NCBI RefSeq assembly: GCF_000022145.1
Contig: NC_011891.1
Location: forward strand, 3,888,501 to 3,952,500
From: Anaeromyxobacter dehalogenans 2CP-1
GTDB taxonomy: Bacteria; Myxococcota; Myxococcia; Myxococcales; Anaeromyxobacteraceae
DNA length: 64,000 nucleotides
Direction: 5' to 3'
The position numbers and the translations under genes were made by a program. Below, in pieces: positions 1 through 9,748 of the stretch. Position 1 is the stretch's first letter; the number at the start of each line of letters is the position of its first letter. The notes under the pieces were generated by a model. It saw only the letters and a program-made list of their open reading frames with translations. It had not been told where the DNA came from and did no database searches.

Positions 1-651
1 CTCGCCGTAGCTGACCGTGTCGACGGAGGAGCTGACGCCGAGGTCGGTCAGGTACTTCTTGGCCGACTCGGCGCGGCGGTTGCCGAGCGCGACGTTGTAC
101 TGCGCGGTGCCGCGCTCGTCGCAGTTGCCCTGCACGAGCACGCGCTTCGCCGGGGCCTGCTTCAGGCAGTCGGCCAGCTTCTGCAGGTTCTGCTGCGACT
201 CGGGGGTCAGGTTCGAGCGATCGAAGGCGAAGTGGACGCTGAACGCGGTGACGTCGGCGCACTCGGGCGGAACGGACGCCTCGGGGGCGGCGGCGGCGCA
301 GCGGCCGGCCTGGCACTTCTCACCGGCGCCGCAATCGCGATCCGACGCGCAGGAGCCGGGCTCGCGGGCCACGCAGCGCTCGCCCTGGCAGGTCTGGCCG
401 GCGGGGCAGTCGGTGTCGGCCGCGCACTGGGGCTTCGGAACGCACGCGTTCGCGCGGCACACGAAGCCTTCCTTGCAGTCGGAGTCGGCGCCGCACTCCT
501 GGCAGCGGCCCTCGACGCAGACCTTGCCGTACCCCTCCTGCTCGGCGCAGTCCTGGCTGGTCTTGCACTCACCGTTCTTCGGCTTCGACGGACAGCCGCC
601 GAGGACGAGGGCACCTGACACGGTCAGGGCGAGAAGGAGAACACGACGCAT
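1..651 (-). CDS. Pal/OmpA-family lipoprotein with four Cys-rich repeats (3' end beyond window)
   Basis: The reverse strand reads ATG at 651 through the left edge, 217 codons without a stop. Residues 1-20 form a lipoprotein signal ending in LGGC (lipidated Cys20). Residues about 27-105 hold four Cys-rich units of the form CxxDxDC-x2-GxxC-x4-C. From about residue 118 an OmpA C-terminal domain begins, with the peptidoglycan-binding signature NCDERGTAQYNVALGNRRA. The family anchors the outer membrane to peptidoglycan, as Pal does in the Tol-Pal system. GGAGG lies about 6 nt before the start and a good sigma-70-type promoter lies upstream. The Cys-rich insert is not part of ordinary Pal; its role is unknown (disulfide-rich spacer or ligand module). 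The C-terminus is not visible, so calling it pal itself would be inference. Confidence 0.9.
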   Translation of the reverse strand, partial: MRRVLLLALTVSGALVLGGCPSKPKNGECKTSQDCAEQEGYGKVCVEGRCQECGADSDCKEGFVCRANACVPKPQCAADTDCPAGQTCQGERCVAREPGSCASDRDCGAGEKCQAGRCAAAAPEASVPPECADVTAFSVHFAFDRSNLTPESQQNLQKLADCLKQAPAKRVLVQGNCDERGTAQYNVALGNRRAESAKKYLTDLGVSSSVDTVSYGE

Positions 652-700
652 GACGACCTCCATTCGAAAATGACAAGTCTGGGAACTTGGGGACGCCCGC

Positions 701-729
701 TTATTGGCTCCATTCGGAACGCCTGTCAA
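701..729 (-). promoter_or_regulatory. Sigma-70-type promoter of the Pal-like lipoprotein gene
   Basis: On the minus strand TTGACA (724-729) is separated by 17 nt from CAATAA (701-706), about 50 nt upstream of the lipoprotein ATG. The -35 box is a perfect consensus match; the -10 box is weaker. It lies in the 121-bp gap between the divergent lipoprotein and response-regulator genes. Confidence 0.6.
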
Positions 730-772
730 AGGATTTCCTCGTCGCGGAACCATCCGGGATTAACATCCCCGC

Positions 773-2140
<1,368 letters not shown>

Positions 2141-2162
2141 CCGCCCGCCCGCCCCCGCCCGG

Positions 2163-2204
2163 CCGTGTCGCCCCGGCCACGGCGGCCGTGTCGCGGCGGA
2201 CACG
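2163..2204 (+). promoter_or_regulatory. Candidate enhancer (activator-binding) sites upstream of the sigma-54 promoter
   Basis: An inverted repeat CGTGTC-N6-GACACG spans 2187-2204. A second half-site, CCGTGTCG, lies at 2163-2170. They are centred about 90 bp upstream of the predicted sigma-54 start site, where NtrC-type activators normally bind. Recognition by the adjacent response regulator (773-2140) is inference. Confidence 0.5.
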
Positions 2205-2256
2205 CGCGCCAAGGAATCCGCTGGGCCGCCGCGCGTTCCATGGAGGTGGGGGCCCC

Positions 2257-2272
2257 TGGCACGCCGACTGCT
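2257..2272 (+). promoter_or_regulatory. Sigma-54 (-24/-12) promoter for the PBP1A operon
   Basis: The sequence TGGCACGCCGACTGCT matches the -24/-12 consensus TGGCACRNNNNTTGCW at all but one informative base. GG and GC have the required 10-nt spacing (58-59 and 70-71 of the 22xx block). Transcription would start near 2283. That excludes the upstream in-frame GTG at 2188 as the PBP1A start and favours GTG 2350. The gene just upstream encodes a sigma-54 activator. Confidence 0.7.
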
Positions 2273-2349
2273 CCCCCAGGGGCATGACCTTTCACCGCCG
2301 CGGCGCTTTGCCGGACGCCACCCCGGGAGCTATCGTTCGAGCCCTCGCC

Positions 2350-5112
2350 GTGGACACCCCCTCCCACCCCGCCACACCGCCCCCGGCCGCCGTCCGCGCC
2401 GCCGAGGGCGAGGAGCCGCCGCGCGTGCGCCGTCGCCTCTCCCGCAAGTCGAAGCGGCTCCTCCGCGCCGCCGCCCTGGCCGTGCTCGCCGGCGGCCTGC
2501 TCGGCGGCGGCCTGCTCCTCGCCTGGACCCGGGAGCTGCCCGCGTTCGACGGCCTGAAGGACTACGAGCCGCTCGTCTCCACCCGCGTGTTCGGCGCCGA
2601 CGGCGAGGAGGTGTTCCAGTTCGCGCGCGAGCGCCGCACCGTGGTGCCGATCGACGGCATCCCCGACGTGCTGAAGAAGGCGGTGCTCGCCGCGGAGGAC
2701 GCGCGCTTCTACGAGCACGAGGGCGTGAACTACCTCGCCATCGCGCGCTGCGCGGCGAAGGGGCTGCTGGGCGGCGGCGTGAAGTGCGGCGGCTCGACCA
2801 TCACGCAGCAGGTGGTGAAGACGTTCCTGCTCCCCACCGAGTGGCGCGTGAAGCGGAAGGTGAAGGAGCTCGTGCTGGCGCCGCGGCTCGAGCAGAACCT
2901 GACCAAGGACGAGATCCTCTACCTCTACCTGAACCAGATCTACTTCGGCCACCGGCGCTACGGCGTCGAGGAGGCGAGCCGCTTCTACTTCGGCAAGGGC
3001 GTGAAGGACCTCACGCTCGGCGAGGCCGCCGTGCTCGCCGGCGTGATCCAGTCGCCCATGCGCTGGTCGCCGGTGAACCACCCCGCGCGCGCCAAGGAGC
3101 GGCAGCGGTACGTGCTGCGCCGGATGATGGAGGAGGGCTTCATCACGCGCGCGCAGGCGGAGGCCGAGTCGGCGCGTGCCATCCGCACGCGCCCGCCGCC
3201 GGACGATCCGCCGGGCGCGTGGTACGCGGACGCGGTCCGGAAGTACCTGGACGAGCGCTACGGCGCCGAGGCGGTCGAGACGCAGGGGCTGCAGGTGGAC
3301 GTGGCCATGGACGCGCGGCTCCAGGCGGCCGCCGAGACCGCGCTCGAGGGCGCGCTGCGCGCCGTGGACAAGCGCCAGGGCTGGCGCGGCCCGCTGCTCC
3401 ACCTCGACCCGCCGCGCGCCGCCGCGGCGCTCCCGCTCTGGCGCAAGCGGCTCGAGGCGATCGAGCCCGGCCCGGGCGAGGTGTACGTGTGGGACCTCGG
3501 GCGCGTGAACCCCGACCAGATCGAGCCGGGGGAGGACGAGGAGCAGGAGCGCGACGTGGCGCGCATGGCGCGCGCGCGGCGGCTCGAGGACGGCGGCATC
3601 TACGCCGGGCTGGTGCGGGAGGTGGACGACCGGACCGCGGTGGTGGACCTGGGCAACGCGCGCGGCGAGGTGACGCTGGCGCAGGCCGCCTGGGCCCGCA
3701 AGTGGAACCCGACCTCCGCCACCGCCGCCCCGAAGAAGCTGTCCACGGTGGTGCAGCCGGGCGACGTGGTGAACGTGCGCGTGGTGCCGGGGAAGGTGCC
3801 GGCCGCGCGCACCGCGGCCGCCGGCAAGCCCGTGCCGCTCGCGCTGGAGCAGACGCCGCTGGTGCAGGGCGCGCTGGTGGCCATCGACCCGGCCACGCGC
3901 GGCGTGCGCGCGCTGGTGGGCGGGCTCGACTTCCAGGCCTCGCAGTTCAACCGCGCCACGCAGGCGCGCCGGCAGCCGGGCAGCGCCATGAAGCCGTTCG
4001 TGTGGGGCGCCGCCATCGAGTCGCGCCGCTTCACGCCGGCCACGGTGGTCTACGACACGCCCGACCTGTACCGCGACCCGTGGACCGGCAAGGAGTGGAA
4101 GCCGCGCAACTTCGAGAAGGACCAGTTCGACGGCCCCATGCTGCTGGCCTCGGCGCTGGCCCACTCCAAGAACACCGTCTCGGTGAAGCTGGTGGACGCG
4201 CTCGGGGTGGATGCGGTCATCGGCTTCTCGAAGCGGATGGGGATCGCGTCGGAGCTGCCGCGCAACCTCACGCTCGCGCTCGGGACGGGCGAGGTGCTGC
4301 CCATCGAGCTGGTGAACGCGTACGCGAGCCTCGCGGCGAACGGCTTCCAGACGCCGCCGCTGGTGGTGCTGCGCGTGCGCGACCGCACCGGCAAGGTGCT
4401 GGAGGAGCAGCGGCCGGTCGCGCCGCCCGCGCCGTCCCGCGACGGCGCGGTGGTGGTGACGGCCTCCGCGGTCGAGGCGGCCGGCGCCCCCGCGGCGCCC
4501 GCTGCCGCGCCCACCGCCGCCGTCCCCGGCGCTGCTCCGGCCCCGGCCGACGCGCCCGCCGGGGCGCTCGCCGCCGCGGCCCCGGCGGTCGAGGGCGCGG
4601 GCGCCACCGCCGCGCCGGCGCCGTTCCCGGTCCCGACCTCCGGCACTCGGCCCGACGTCTCGTACGTCGTGACCTCGATGCTGCGCGGCGTGATCGAGGG
4701 CGGGACCGGCGCCGCCGCGCGCGTGCTGGGACGGCCCGCCGCCGGCAAGACCGGCACCGCCCAGGATCACCGCGACGCCTGGTTCGTCGGCTACACGCCG
4801 GAGCTGGTCGCGGGCGTCTGGGTCGGCTTCGACGACCACTCGCCGCTCGGGCCGCGCGAGACCGGCGCGGTGGCGGCGCTCCCGGCCTGGATCGCGTTCA
4901 TGCAGGCGTCGCTGGGCGGCAGGCCCGCGAGCGACTTCGACCCGGTGCCCGGCGTCGAGGTGGCGCGGGTCGATCCGCAGAGCGGCCTGCTGGCCGCGCC
5001 CGACCAGGGCGGCGCGCCCGCGCTGCCGTTCCTGTCCGGCACCGCGCCGGCGCAGGAGGCCTCGTCGCACCCGGGCTCCGCGCCGCAGAACTTCTTCATG
5101 GACGACCATTGA
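2350..5112 (+). CDS. Penicillin-binding protein 1A, bifunctional transglycosylase/transpeptidase
   Basis: About 920 aa with a basic N-terminus and one membrane anchor (LLRAAALAVLAGGLLGGGLL). The GT51 glycosyltransferase domain contains EDARFYEHEG (catalytic Glu116) and GGSTITQQ. The penicillin-binding transpeptidase domain has SxxK at Ser545 (GSAMKP), an SKN motif, and KTGT at Lys800. An Ala/Pro-rich stretch of about 60 residues is inserted before KTGT, and an OB-like insertion sits between the domains. It polymerises and cross-links peptidoglycan in the periplasm. The GTG start at 2350 was chosen because the predicted sigma-54 transcript begins near 2283. ATG 2284 would be leaderless and GTG 2188 lies upstream of the promoter. 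The stop overlaps the next gene's TTG. Confidence 0.92.
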   Translation: MDTPSHPATPPPAAVRAAEGEEPPRVRRRLSRKSKRLLRAAALAVLAGGLLGGGLLLAWTRELPAFDGLKDYEPLVSTRVFGADGEEVFQFARERRTVVPIDGIPDVLKKAVLAAEDARFYEHEGVNYLAIARCAAKGLLGGGVKCGGSTITQQVVKTFLLPTEWRVKRKVKELVLAPRLEQNLTKDEILYLYLNQIYFGHRRYGVEEASRFYFGKGVKDLTLGEAAVLAGVIQSPMRWSPVNHPARAKERQRYVLRRMMEEGFITRAQAEAESARAIRTRPPPDDPPGAWYADAVRKYLDERYGAEAVETQGLQVDVAMDARLQAAAETALEGALRAVDKRQGWRGPLLHLDPPRAAAALPLWRKRLEAIEPGPGEVYVWDLGRVNPDQIEPGEDEEQERDVARMARARRLEDGGIYAGLVREVDDRTAVVDLGNARGEVTLAQAAWARKWNPTSATAAPKKLSTVVQPGDVVNVRVVPGKVPAARTAAAGKPVPLALEQTPLVQGALVAIDPATRGVRALVGGLDFQASQFNRATQARRQPGSAMKPFVWGAAIESRRFTPATVVYDTPDLYRDPWTGKEWKPRNFEKDQFDGPMLLASALAHSKNTVSVKLVDALGVDAVIGFSKRMGIASELPRNLTLALGTGEVLPIELVNAYASLAANGFQTPPLVVLRVRDRTGKVLEEQRPVAPPAPSRDGAVVVTASAVEAAGAPAAPAAAPTAAVPGAAPAPADAPAGALAAAAPAVEGAGATAAPAPFPVPTSGTRPDVSYVVTSMLRGVIEGGTGAAARVLGRPAAGKTGTAQDHRDAWFVGYTPELVAGVWVGFDDHSPLGPRETGAVAALPAWIAFMQASLGGRPASDFDPVPGVEVARVDPQSGLLAAPDQGGAPALPFLSGTAPAQEASSHPGSAPQNFFMDDH

Positions 5113-6515
5113 CGCCGCGGGCGGCCATCCCCGTGCTCCCGCCCGCGCTGCTCGCCGCCCTCGCGCTCGCCGCCCTCCCCGCCCGCGCGCAGGCGCCCGG
5201 CGCCGCGCCGCCGGCGCTCGCCGCCGCCGCCGAGGCGCTCGCGGACGCGCTCGGGCCGCCACCGGACGGCCGCCGCGCCCTGGCGCTCTCGGTGGAGACG
5301 CGCGCGCGGGCGCTGGCGGCGCCGCTCGAGGCCGCGCTGGAGGCGGCGCTCGCCCGCCGCGGCTACGCGGTGACCCCGGCGCGCGCCCCGGCCAGCGAGG
5401 CCGAGGCGGCGGCGCGCGCCTCCGGCCAGGACTGGCTGCTGCGGGTGCAGGCCGGGCTGGTGCCGGGGCGGCGCGAGCTGTCGCTGGTGGGCGAGGTGAT
5501 CCCGGCGTGGGCGTCCTTCTTCCTGCAGCACCGCCCGGGCGCGCGCGCCATCCCGCCGCGCCTCGTGCAGGCCCGCGCGGCCGCCGACCCGGACACGCTG
5601 CTGCTCGCCCGCGAGGACCGGCCGGCCGGCGCCGGCTTCGCGAGCGTGCGCGCGCTCGGGCAGGTGCCGGACGAGGTCCTGGCGCTCGCGGTGGGCGAGC
5701 CGGGCGGCGGCGGCGTCCGCGCGATCGTCGCCGTCACCTCGACCGAGGCCTGGGTGCTCTCCTCGGGCGGTGCGCCGGTGGCGCGGCGCGCGCTCGAGCC
5801 GGGGGAGCGGACGCCGGTGCGCGCCCCGGCCGCCGCGCTGGCGGTGGGCGAGTTCGGCGGCGGGCGGATCGCGGTGCGCCTGGCGGGCGCCGCACGCGGT
5901 GAGGTGCTCGCGCTACGCGACGGCGCCCTCCAGCCCGCGGGCGCGCTCGACGGCACGCCGGTCTGCGCCGCCGAGGGCGTGCGCGTGTGGGGCGCGTTCG
6001 CGCCCGGGCGCGGCGAGCTGCTCGACCGCCTCGCCGCGGATCCCGCGAGCCTGACGGCCGCCCCGCCTGCCGCCGGGGGCGCCGCGCCGGCCGCGCCGCG
6101 GCGCCTCTACCGCGTGACGGCGGCGCCGCACGGCGGGCCCGTGGCCGTCGCAGCGCTGGGCGTGGACGGGCGGCTCGACCTGCTCGGTCCCGACCTCGCG
6201 CCCGCCGCCGCGCCGCTCCGGGGCGTGGGCGCCGGCCTCGCGCTCGCGGACCTCGACGGCGACGGCGCGCCGGAGCTGGTGGTGTCCGAGCCCGGCCCGG
6301 GCGCCCCGGATCGCGTCCGGGTGCTGCGCACCTCCGGCGGTCCGCCGCTGCTCGAGTCCGGACCGGTCGCGGGGCGCATCCTGGCGGGCGCCGGCGGGGA
6401 TCTCACCGGCGACGGCGTGGACGACGCGGTCCTCGGCTCGGTCGGCGCCGGCCCGGACGGCCGGCCCGTCACGACGCTCCTGCTGGTGAGCGCGGACGCG
6501 CGGGAGGCCCCGTGA
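5109..6515 (+). CDS. Exported FG-GAP/VCBS-repeat protein of unknown function
   Basis: About 468 aa. A hydrophobic signal segment (LLAALALAALPARAQA) is followed by an Ala-rich domain, then a C-terminal region with FG-GAP/VCBS-type calcium-binding motifs (LADLDGDGAPELVV and GDLTGDGVDDAVLG). These repeats usually build extracytoplasmic beta-propellers. TTG 5109 overlaps the PBP1A stop, suggesting translational coupling; GTG 5133 is an alternative start. Its 3' end overlaps the solute-binding gene by 4 nt. The enzymatic role is unknown. Position in the PBP1A operon suggests an envelope function. Confidence 0.8.
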   Translation: MTPRAAIPVLPPALLAALALAALPARAQAPGAAPPALAAAAEALADALGPPPDGRRALALSVETRARALAAPLEAALEAALARRGYAVTPARAPASEAEAAARASGQDWLLRVQAGLVPGRRELSLVGEVIPAWASFFLQHRPGARAIPPRLVQARAAADPDTLLLAREDRPAGAGFASVRALGQVPDEVLALAVGEPGGGGVRAIVAVTSTEAWVLSSGGAPVARRALEPGERTPVRAPAAALAVGEFGGGRIAVRLAGAARGEVLALRDGALQPAGALDGTPVCAAEGVRVWGAFAPGRGELLDRLAADPASLTAAPPAAGGAAPAAPRRLYRVTAAPHGGPVAVAALGVDGRLDLLGPDLAPAAAPLRGVGAGLALADLDGDGAPELVVSEPGPGAPDRVRVLRTSGGPPLLESGPVAGRILAGAGGDLTGDGVDDAVLGSVGAGPDGRPVTTLLLVSADAREAP

Positions 6516-7972
6516 TCCGACGCGCCGCCGCGCCCGGCCTCGCGCTCGTCCTCGCGCTCGGCGCCGGCCTCCCCGGCCCGGCGGCGGCCGCGATCCCGCC
6601 CGCGTCGGGCGGCGAGCTCCGCGTGCTGCTCCCCGCGACGCCGCGCGTCGGCGATCCGGCGCAGGCCACCGCACCCCAGGACCTCGCGCTGGTGCGCGCG
6701 CTGCAGGCCACGCTCGTGGAGGTCGACGCGAGCGGCGGCCTCGCCCCGGGCCTGCTCGCCGAGCTCCCGGCGCCCGAGCCGGGCGGGACCGCCTACCGGC
6801 TCCGCCTGCGCCCCGGCCTGCGCTTCGGCGACGGCACGCCGCTCCGCGCCGCGGACGTGGCGGCCAGCCTGGCGCGCCTGCTCGCCCGGAGCGGCCCGGC
6901 GCGCGAGCCGTCTCCGCACGCCTGGGTGCTGCTGCCGGTGCTGGGCGCGGACGCGGTGCTGGAGGGGCGCGCCGTGGCGCCCGCTGGGCTCGAGGTGCTC
7001 TCGGAGCTGGAGCTGCGCGTCGTGCTCGCGTTCCCGTTCCCGGAGCTCCCCTGGGCGCTCGCCGCGCTCCCGTCGGCGGTGGTGTCGTCGCGGGGCGCGG
7101 GCGCCGGCCCGTTCGTGCTCGACGGGCACGAGGCGGGCGCCGTCCGGCTCGCGCCCAACCCGCACGCGGTGCGCGGCCTGCCGTTCGCGGATCGCCTGCT
7201 GCTCGGCGCCGCCGAGGCGCGGGGCGCGGCGCGCGCGCTCGAGCGCCGGCAGGCGGAGCTCGCCATCCGGCCGGAGGCGGTCTCGGACGGCGCCGTCCCC
7301 GCCGCGCCGCTCACCGTCACGCTGCTGGCGCTGCAGCGGTCGCGCCTGGGCGCGGGCACCGAGGCGGTGCGGCGGGCGGTGGAGGCGGTGGACCGTGCCG
7401 AGCTGGCCCGCCGGTTCGTGCGCGGCCCCTCCGTGCCGCTCGAGACGCTGGTGCCCCCGGCCATCCTGCCCGGGCGGCCGCGCCCGCGCCCGGGCCGGCT
7501 CGCGACGGCGCCGGCGCCGCGGCAGCTCACCCTGCTCGTCCCGGCCGGCGCGCCCGAGGCCCTCGCCGCCGCGGACCGGCTGCAGGTGAAGCTCCACGAC
7601 GCCGGGATCCGCGTGTCGGTGGAGACCGCGCCGCCGGAGCGCTTCGCGGCGCGCCTCGCCGCCGGCGACTGCGGGGCGGCGATCGGCTCCGTCCCGGTGC
7701 TCGGGCTGCGCCCGGCGCTCGCCGCCGGCCAGGTGGCGCTCGCGACCCGCGGCCCGGCCGCCGCGCGCCAGGCCATGGCCGCGCTCGCCGGGCTGGAGGG
7801 CCCGGCCGCGCTGGCGCGCGTCGCCGAGCTGGAGCGGTCGCTGGACCTCGTGCCGCTGTTCGCGTCCGGCCAGCGCGCCTCGCCGGCGCCGGCGCTCCAG
7901 GGCGCGGCGCCGCGCGCCGACGGCGGGATCGATCCGGGCGATCTGTGGCTGCTGGGGGGAGGCGCGCCATGA
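6512..7972 (+). CDS. Family 5 extracellular solute-binding protein
   Basis: 486 aa with an export signal (LALVLALGAGLPGPAAAA) and a DppA/OppA-type SBP_bac_5 fold. Visible signs are an RVGDP-type N-terminal segment, the motif YRLRLRPGLRFGDGTPLRAADV (typical of the family's F-x-DGxPxTAxDV) and AxSLARL. No permease or ATPase of a peptide ABC transporter is nearby. It lies between PBP1A/FG-GAP genes and a histidine kinase, overlapping both (GTGA at 6512, ATGA at 7969). It may serve ligand presentation to the kinase rather than uptake; that is inference. Confidence 0.8.
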   Translation: MIRRAAAPGLALVLALGAGLPGPAAAAIPPASGGELRVLLPATPRVGDPAQATAPQDLALVRALQATLVEVDASGGLAPGLLAELPAPEPGGTAYRLRLRPGLRFGDGTPLRAADVAASLARLLARSGPAREPSPHAWVLLPVLGADAVLEGRAVAPAGLEVLSELELRVVLAFPFPELPWALAALPSAVVSSRGAGAGPFVLDGHEAGAVRLAPNPHAVRGLPFADRLLLGAAEARGAARALERRQAELAIRPEAVSDGAVPAAPLTVTLLALQRSRLGAGTEAVRRAVEAVDRAELARRFVRGPSVPLETLVPPAILPGRPRPRPGRLATAPAPRQLTLLVPAGAPEALAAADRLQVKLHDAGIRVSVETAPPERFAARLAAGDCGAAIGSVPVLGLRPALAAGQVALATRGPAAARQAMAALAGLEGPAALARVAELERSLDLVPLFASGQRASPAPALQGAAPRADGGIDPGDLWLLGGGAP

Positions 7973-9714
7973 CGCTCCGCGGGAAGCTCGCGCTCGCGTT
8001 CTCGCTGTTCGCGGCGGTGCCGCTCGCCGCCACGCTCGTGCCCGTGTCGCGGGCGCTCGGGCGCGCGCTCACCACCGAGCACGCCGCCCGCCTGGACGGC
8101 GCCGCGGCCGCCGTGCAGAAGGAGCTGGCGCGCCTCGGCGAGCACGCGGCCGGGGCGGTGGCCGACCTGGCGCGGGCGCCGGAGCTGGAGGCGTTCGCGC
8201 GGGACCGGTCGGCGGACGGCGCCGAGCTCGCGGAGGCGGCGGCGCGCGCCGGCGAGTGGATGGGGCCGCGCGGCCTGGACGTGCTCGCGGTGCTGGAGCC
8301 GGACGGGCGGGTGGTCTCGTCGGGTCACCTGCCCGGCCGCGCCGGCGATCCCGACCCGGAGCTGGGCGACCTCCCCGACGCGGTGCGCCCCGGGCGCGCG
8401 GTGCCCCGGGTCGTCTCGCGGGCCGGGCCGGAGGGCGTGGAGCCGGTGCTGGCGCTGGTGGCCTGGGCGCCGGGGCCGGGCGATCCGCCGCTGCGGGTCG
8501 CCGGCGGCGTGGCGCTCACCGAGGCCCGCGCGGCCCGCCTGGCCGCGCTGACCGGCGGCGCGGTGGTGATCCGCTCGGCGGACGGCGAGGTGGTGGCGGC
8601 CGCGTCGGCGGAGGCGCCCGGGCCGGCGCGCGGCTGGCGGCGGCTGCGCCTGCTGTTCGGCGGGCTCTCCGCCGCGCCCCGCCGCACGATCCCGCTCGGC
8701 CCGTCCGAAGCCCCGGTCGCGCGGGTCGAGGTGTCGCTCGCGTCCGAGGGGCTGGCCCGCGCCGAGACCACGGTCCTGCTCGCGTTCCTGGGCGCGCTCG
8801 CGGCGGGCGTGGCGGCCGCGGCCGCGCTGGGCGCGGTGGTGGCGGCGCGCATCACCCGGCCGCTGGAGGGGCTGCGGGCCGCGGCCGCGCGGGTCGCCGG
8901 CGGGGACCTGGCCGCGCGGGTCGAGGTCCGCGCCGGTGGCGAGGTGGGCGAGCTGGTCCGGGCGTTCAACGCCATGACGCAGGACCTGGCGCAGGGGCGC
9001 GCCCGGCTGGCGCAGGCGGAGCGCATCGCCGCCTGGCGCGAGGTGGCCCGCCGGCTGGCGCACGAGATCAAGAACCCGCTCACGCCCATCGCGATGAGCG
9101 TGGAGACGCTCCGCGAGGCGCACGCGCAGGGGCGCGCCGACTTCCCCGAGATCTTCGACGAGGGCACGCAGGCGATCGGCGAGGAGGTCCGGCGCCTGAA
9201 GCGGATCGTGGACGAGTTCAGCCGCTTCGCCCGCCTGCCCGCGCCGGAGCGCAGCGAGGTGCCGGCGGAGGAGCTGGCGTCCGCGGTGCTGGCGCTGTTC
9301 CCGGCGGCGCCGGCGGGCGTCGAGGTCGAGCGGGCCATCGCGCCCGACCTCCCGGCGGTGCTGGCCGACCGCGACCAGGTCATGCAGGTGCTGCTCAACC
9401 TGGTCCGGAACGCGCTCGACGCCATGCCGTCCGGAGGCCGGCTGCGCCTGGTGGCGCGCAGCGACGGGGATGCGGTGGCGTTCGAGGTGTCCGACTCCGG
9501 CGCGGGGATCGCGCCGGCCGACCTGGAGCGGGTGTTCGAGCCCTACTTCACCACCAAGCCCGGCGGCACGGGGCTCGGGCTCGCCATCGCGCGCCGCATC
9601 GCCGAGGAGCACGGCGGCTCGCTCGAGGCGGCGTCCCCGCCCGGCGCAGGCGCGACGTTCACGCTGAGGCTGCCGGTCGCCGCGGCGGCGGTGCGGCAAG
9701 CGCCGGGCGCGTGA
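7969..9714 (+). CDS. NtrY-like membrane sensor histidine kinase
   Basis: 581 aa. TM1 lies at about 7-25, a periplasmic region follows to about 265, then TM2 (VLLAFLGALAAGVAAAAALGA) and HAMP. The HisKA box is EVARRLAHEIKNPLTPI with phosphoacceptor His365, followed by N-box NLVRNALDAM, G1 DSGAGI and G2 GTGLGLAIARR. The AERIAAWREVARRLAHEIKNPLTPI context is typical of NtrY-type kinases. ATG 7969 overlaps the previous stop (ATGA). An in-frame ATG at 7945 lies inside the upstream gene and has no better support. The NtrC-type regulator at 773-2140 is the obvious candidate partner. Confidence 0.93.
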   Translation: MTLRGKLALAFSLFAAVPLAATLVPVSRALGRALTTEHAARLDGAAAAVQKELARLGEHAAGAVADLARAPELEAFARDRSADGAELAEAAARAGEWMGPRGLDVLAVLEPDGRVVSSGHLPGRAGDPDPELGDLPDAVRPGRAVPRVVSRAGPEGVEPVLALVAWAPGPGDPPLRVAGGVALTEARAARLAALTGGAVVIRSADGEVVAAASAEAPGPARGWRRLRLLFGGLSAAPRRTIPLGPSEAPVARVEVSLASEGLARAETTVLLAFLGALAAGVAAAAALGAVVAARITRPLEGLRAAAARVAGGDLAARVEVRAGGEVGELVRAFNAMTQDLAQGRARLAQAERIAAWREVARRLAHEIKNPLTPIAMSVETLREAHAQGRADFPEIFDEGTQAIGEEVRRLKRIVDEFSRFARLPAPERSEVPAEELASAVLALFPAAPAGVEVERAIAPDLPAVLADRDQVMQVLLNLVRNALDAMPSGGRLRLVARSDGDAVAFEVSDSGAGIAPADLERVFEPYFTTKPGGTGLGLAIARRIAEEHGGSLEAASPPGAGATFTLRLPVAAAAVRQAPGA

Positions 9715-9748
9715 CCGCGCGGCGAAGCCGCTCCCGCGGGCAAGGCCC

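Noticed and set aside
2188-2349. Longer N-terminus for PBP1A from GTG 2188
   Set aside because: It would start upstream of the predicted sigma-54 promoter (2257-2272), and the added 54 residues have no resemblance to PBP1A.
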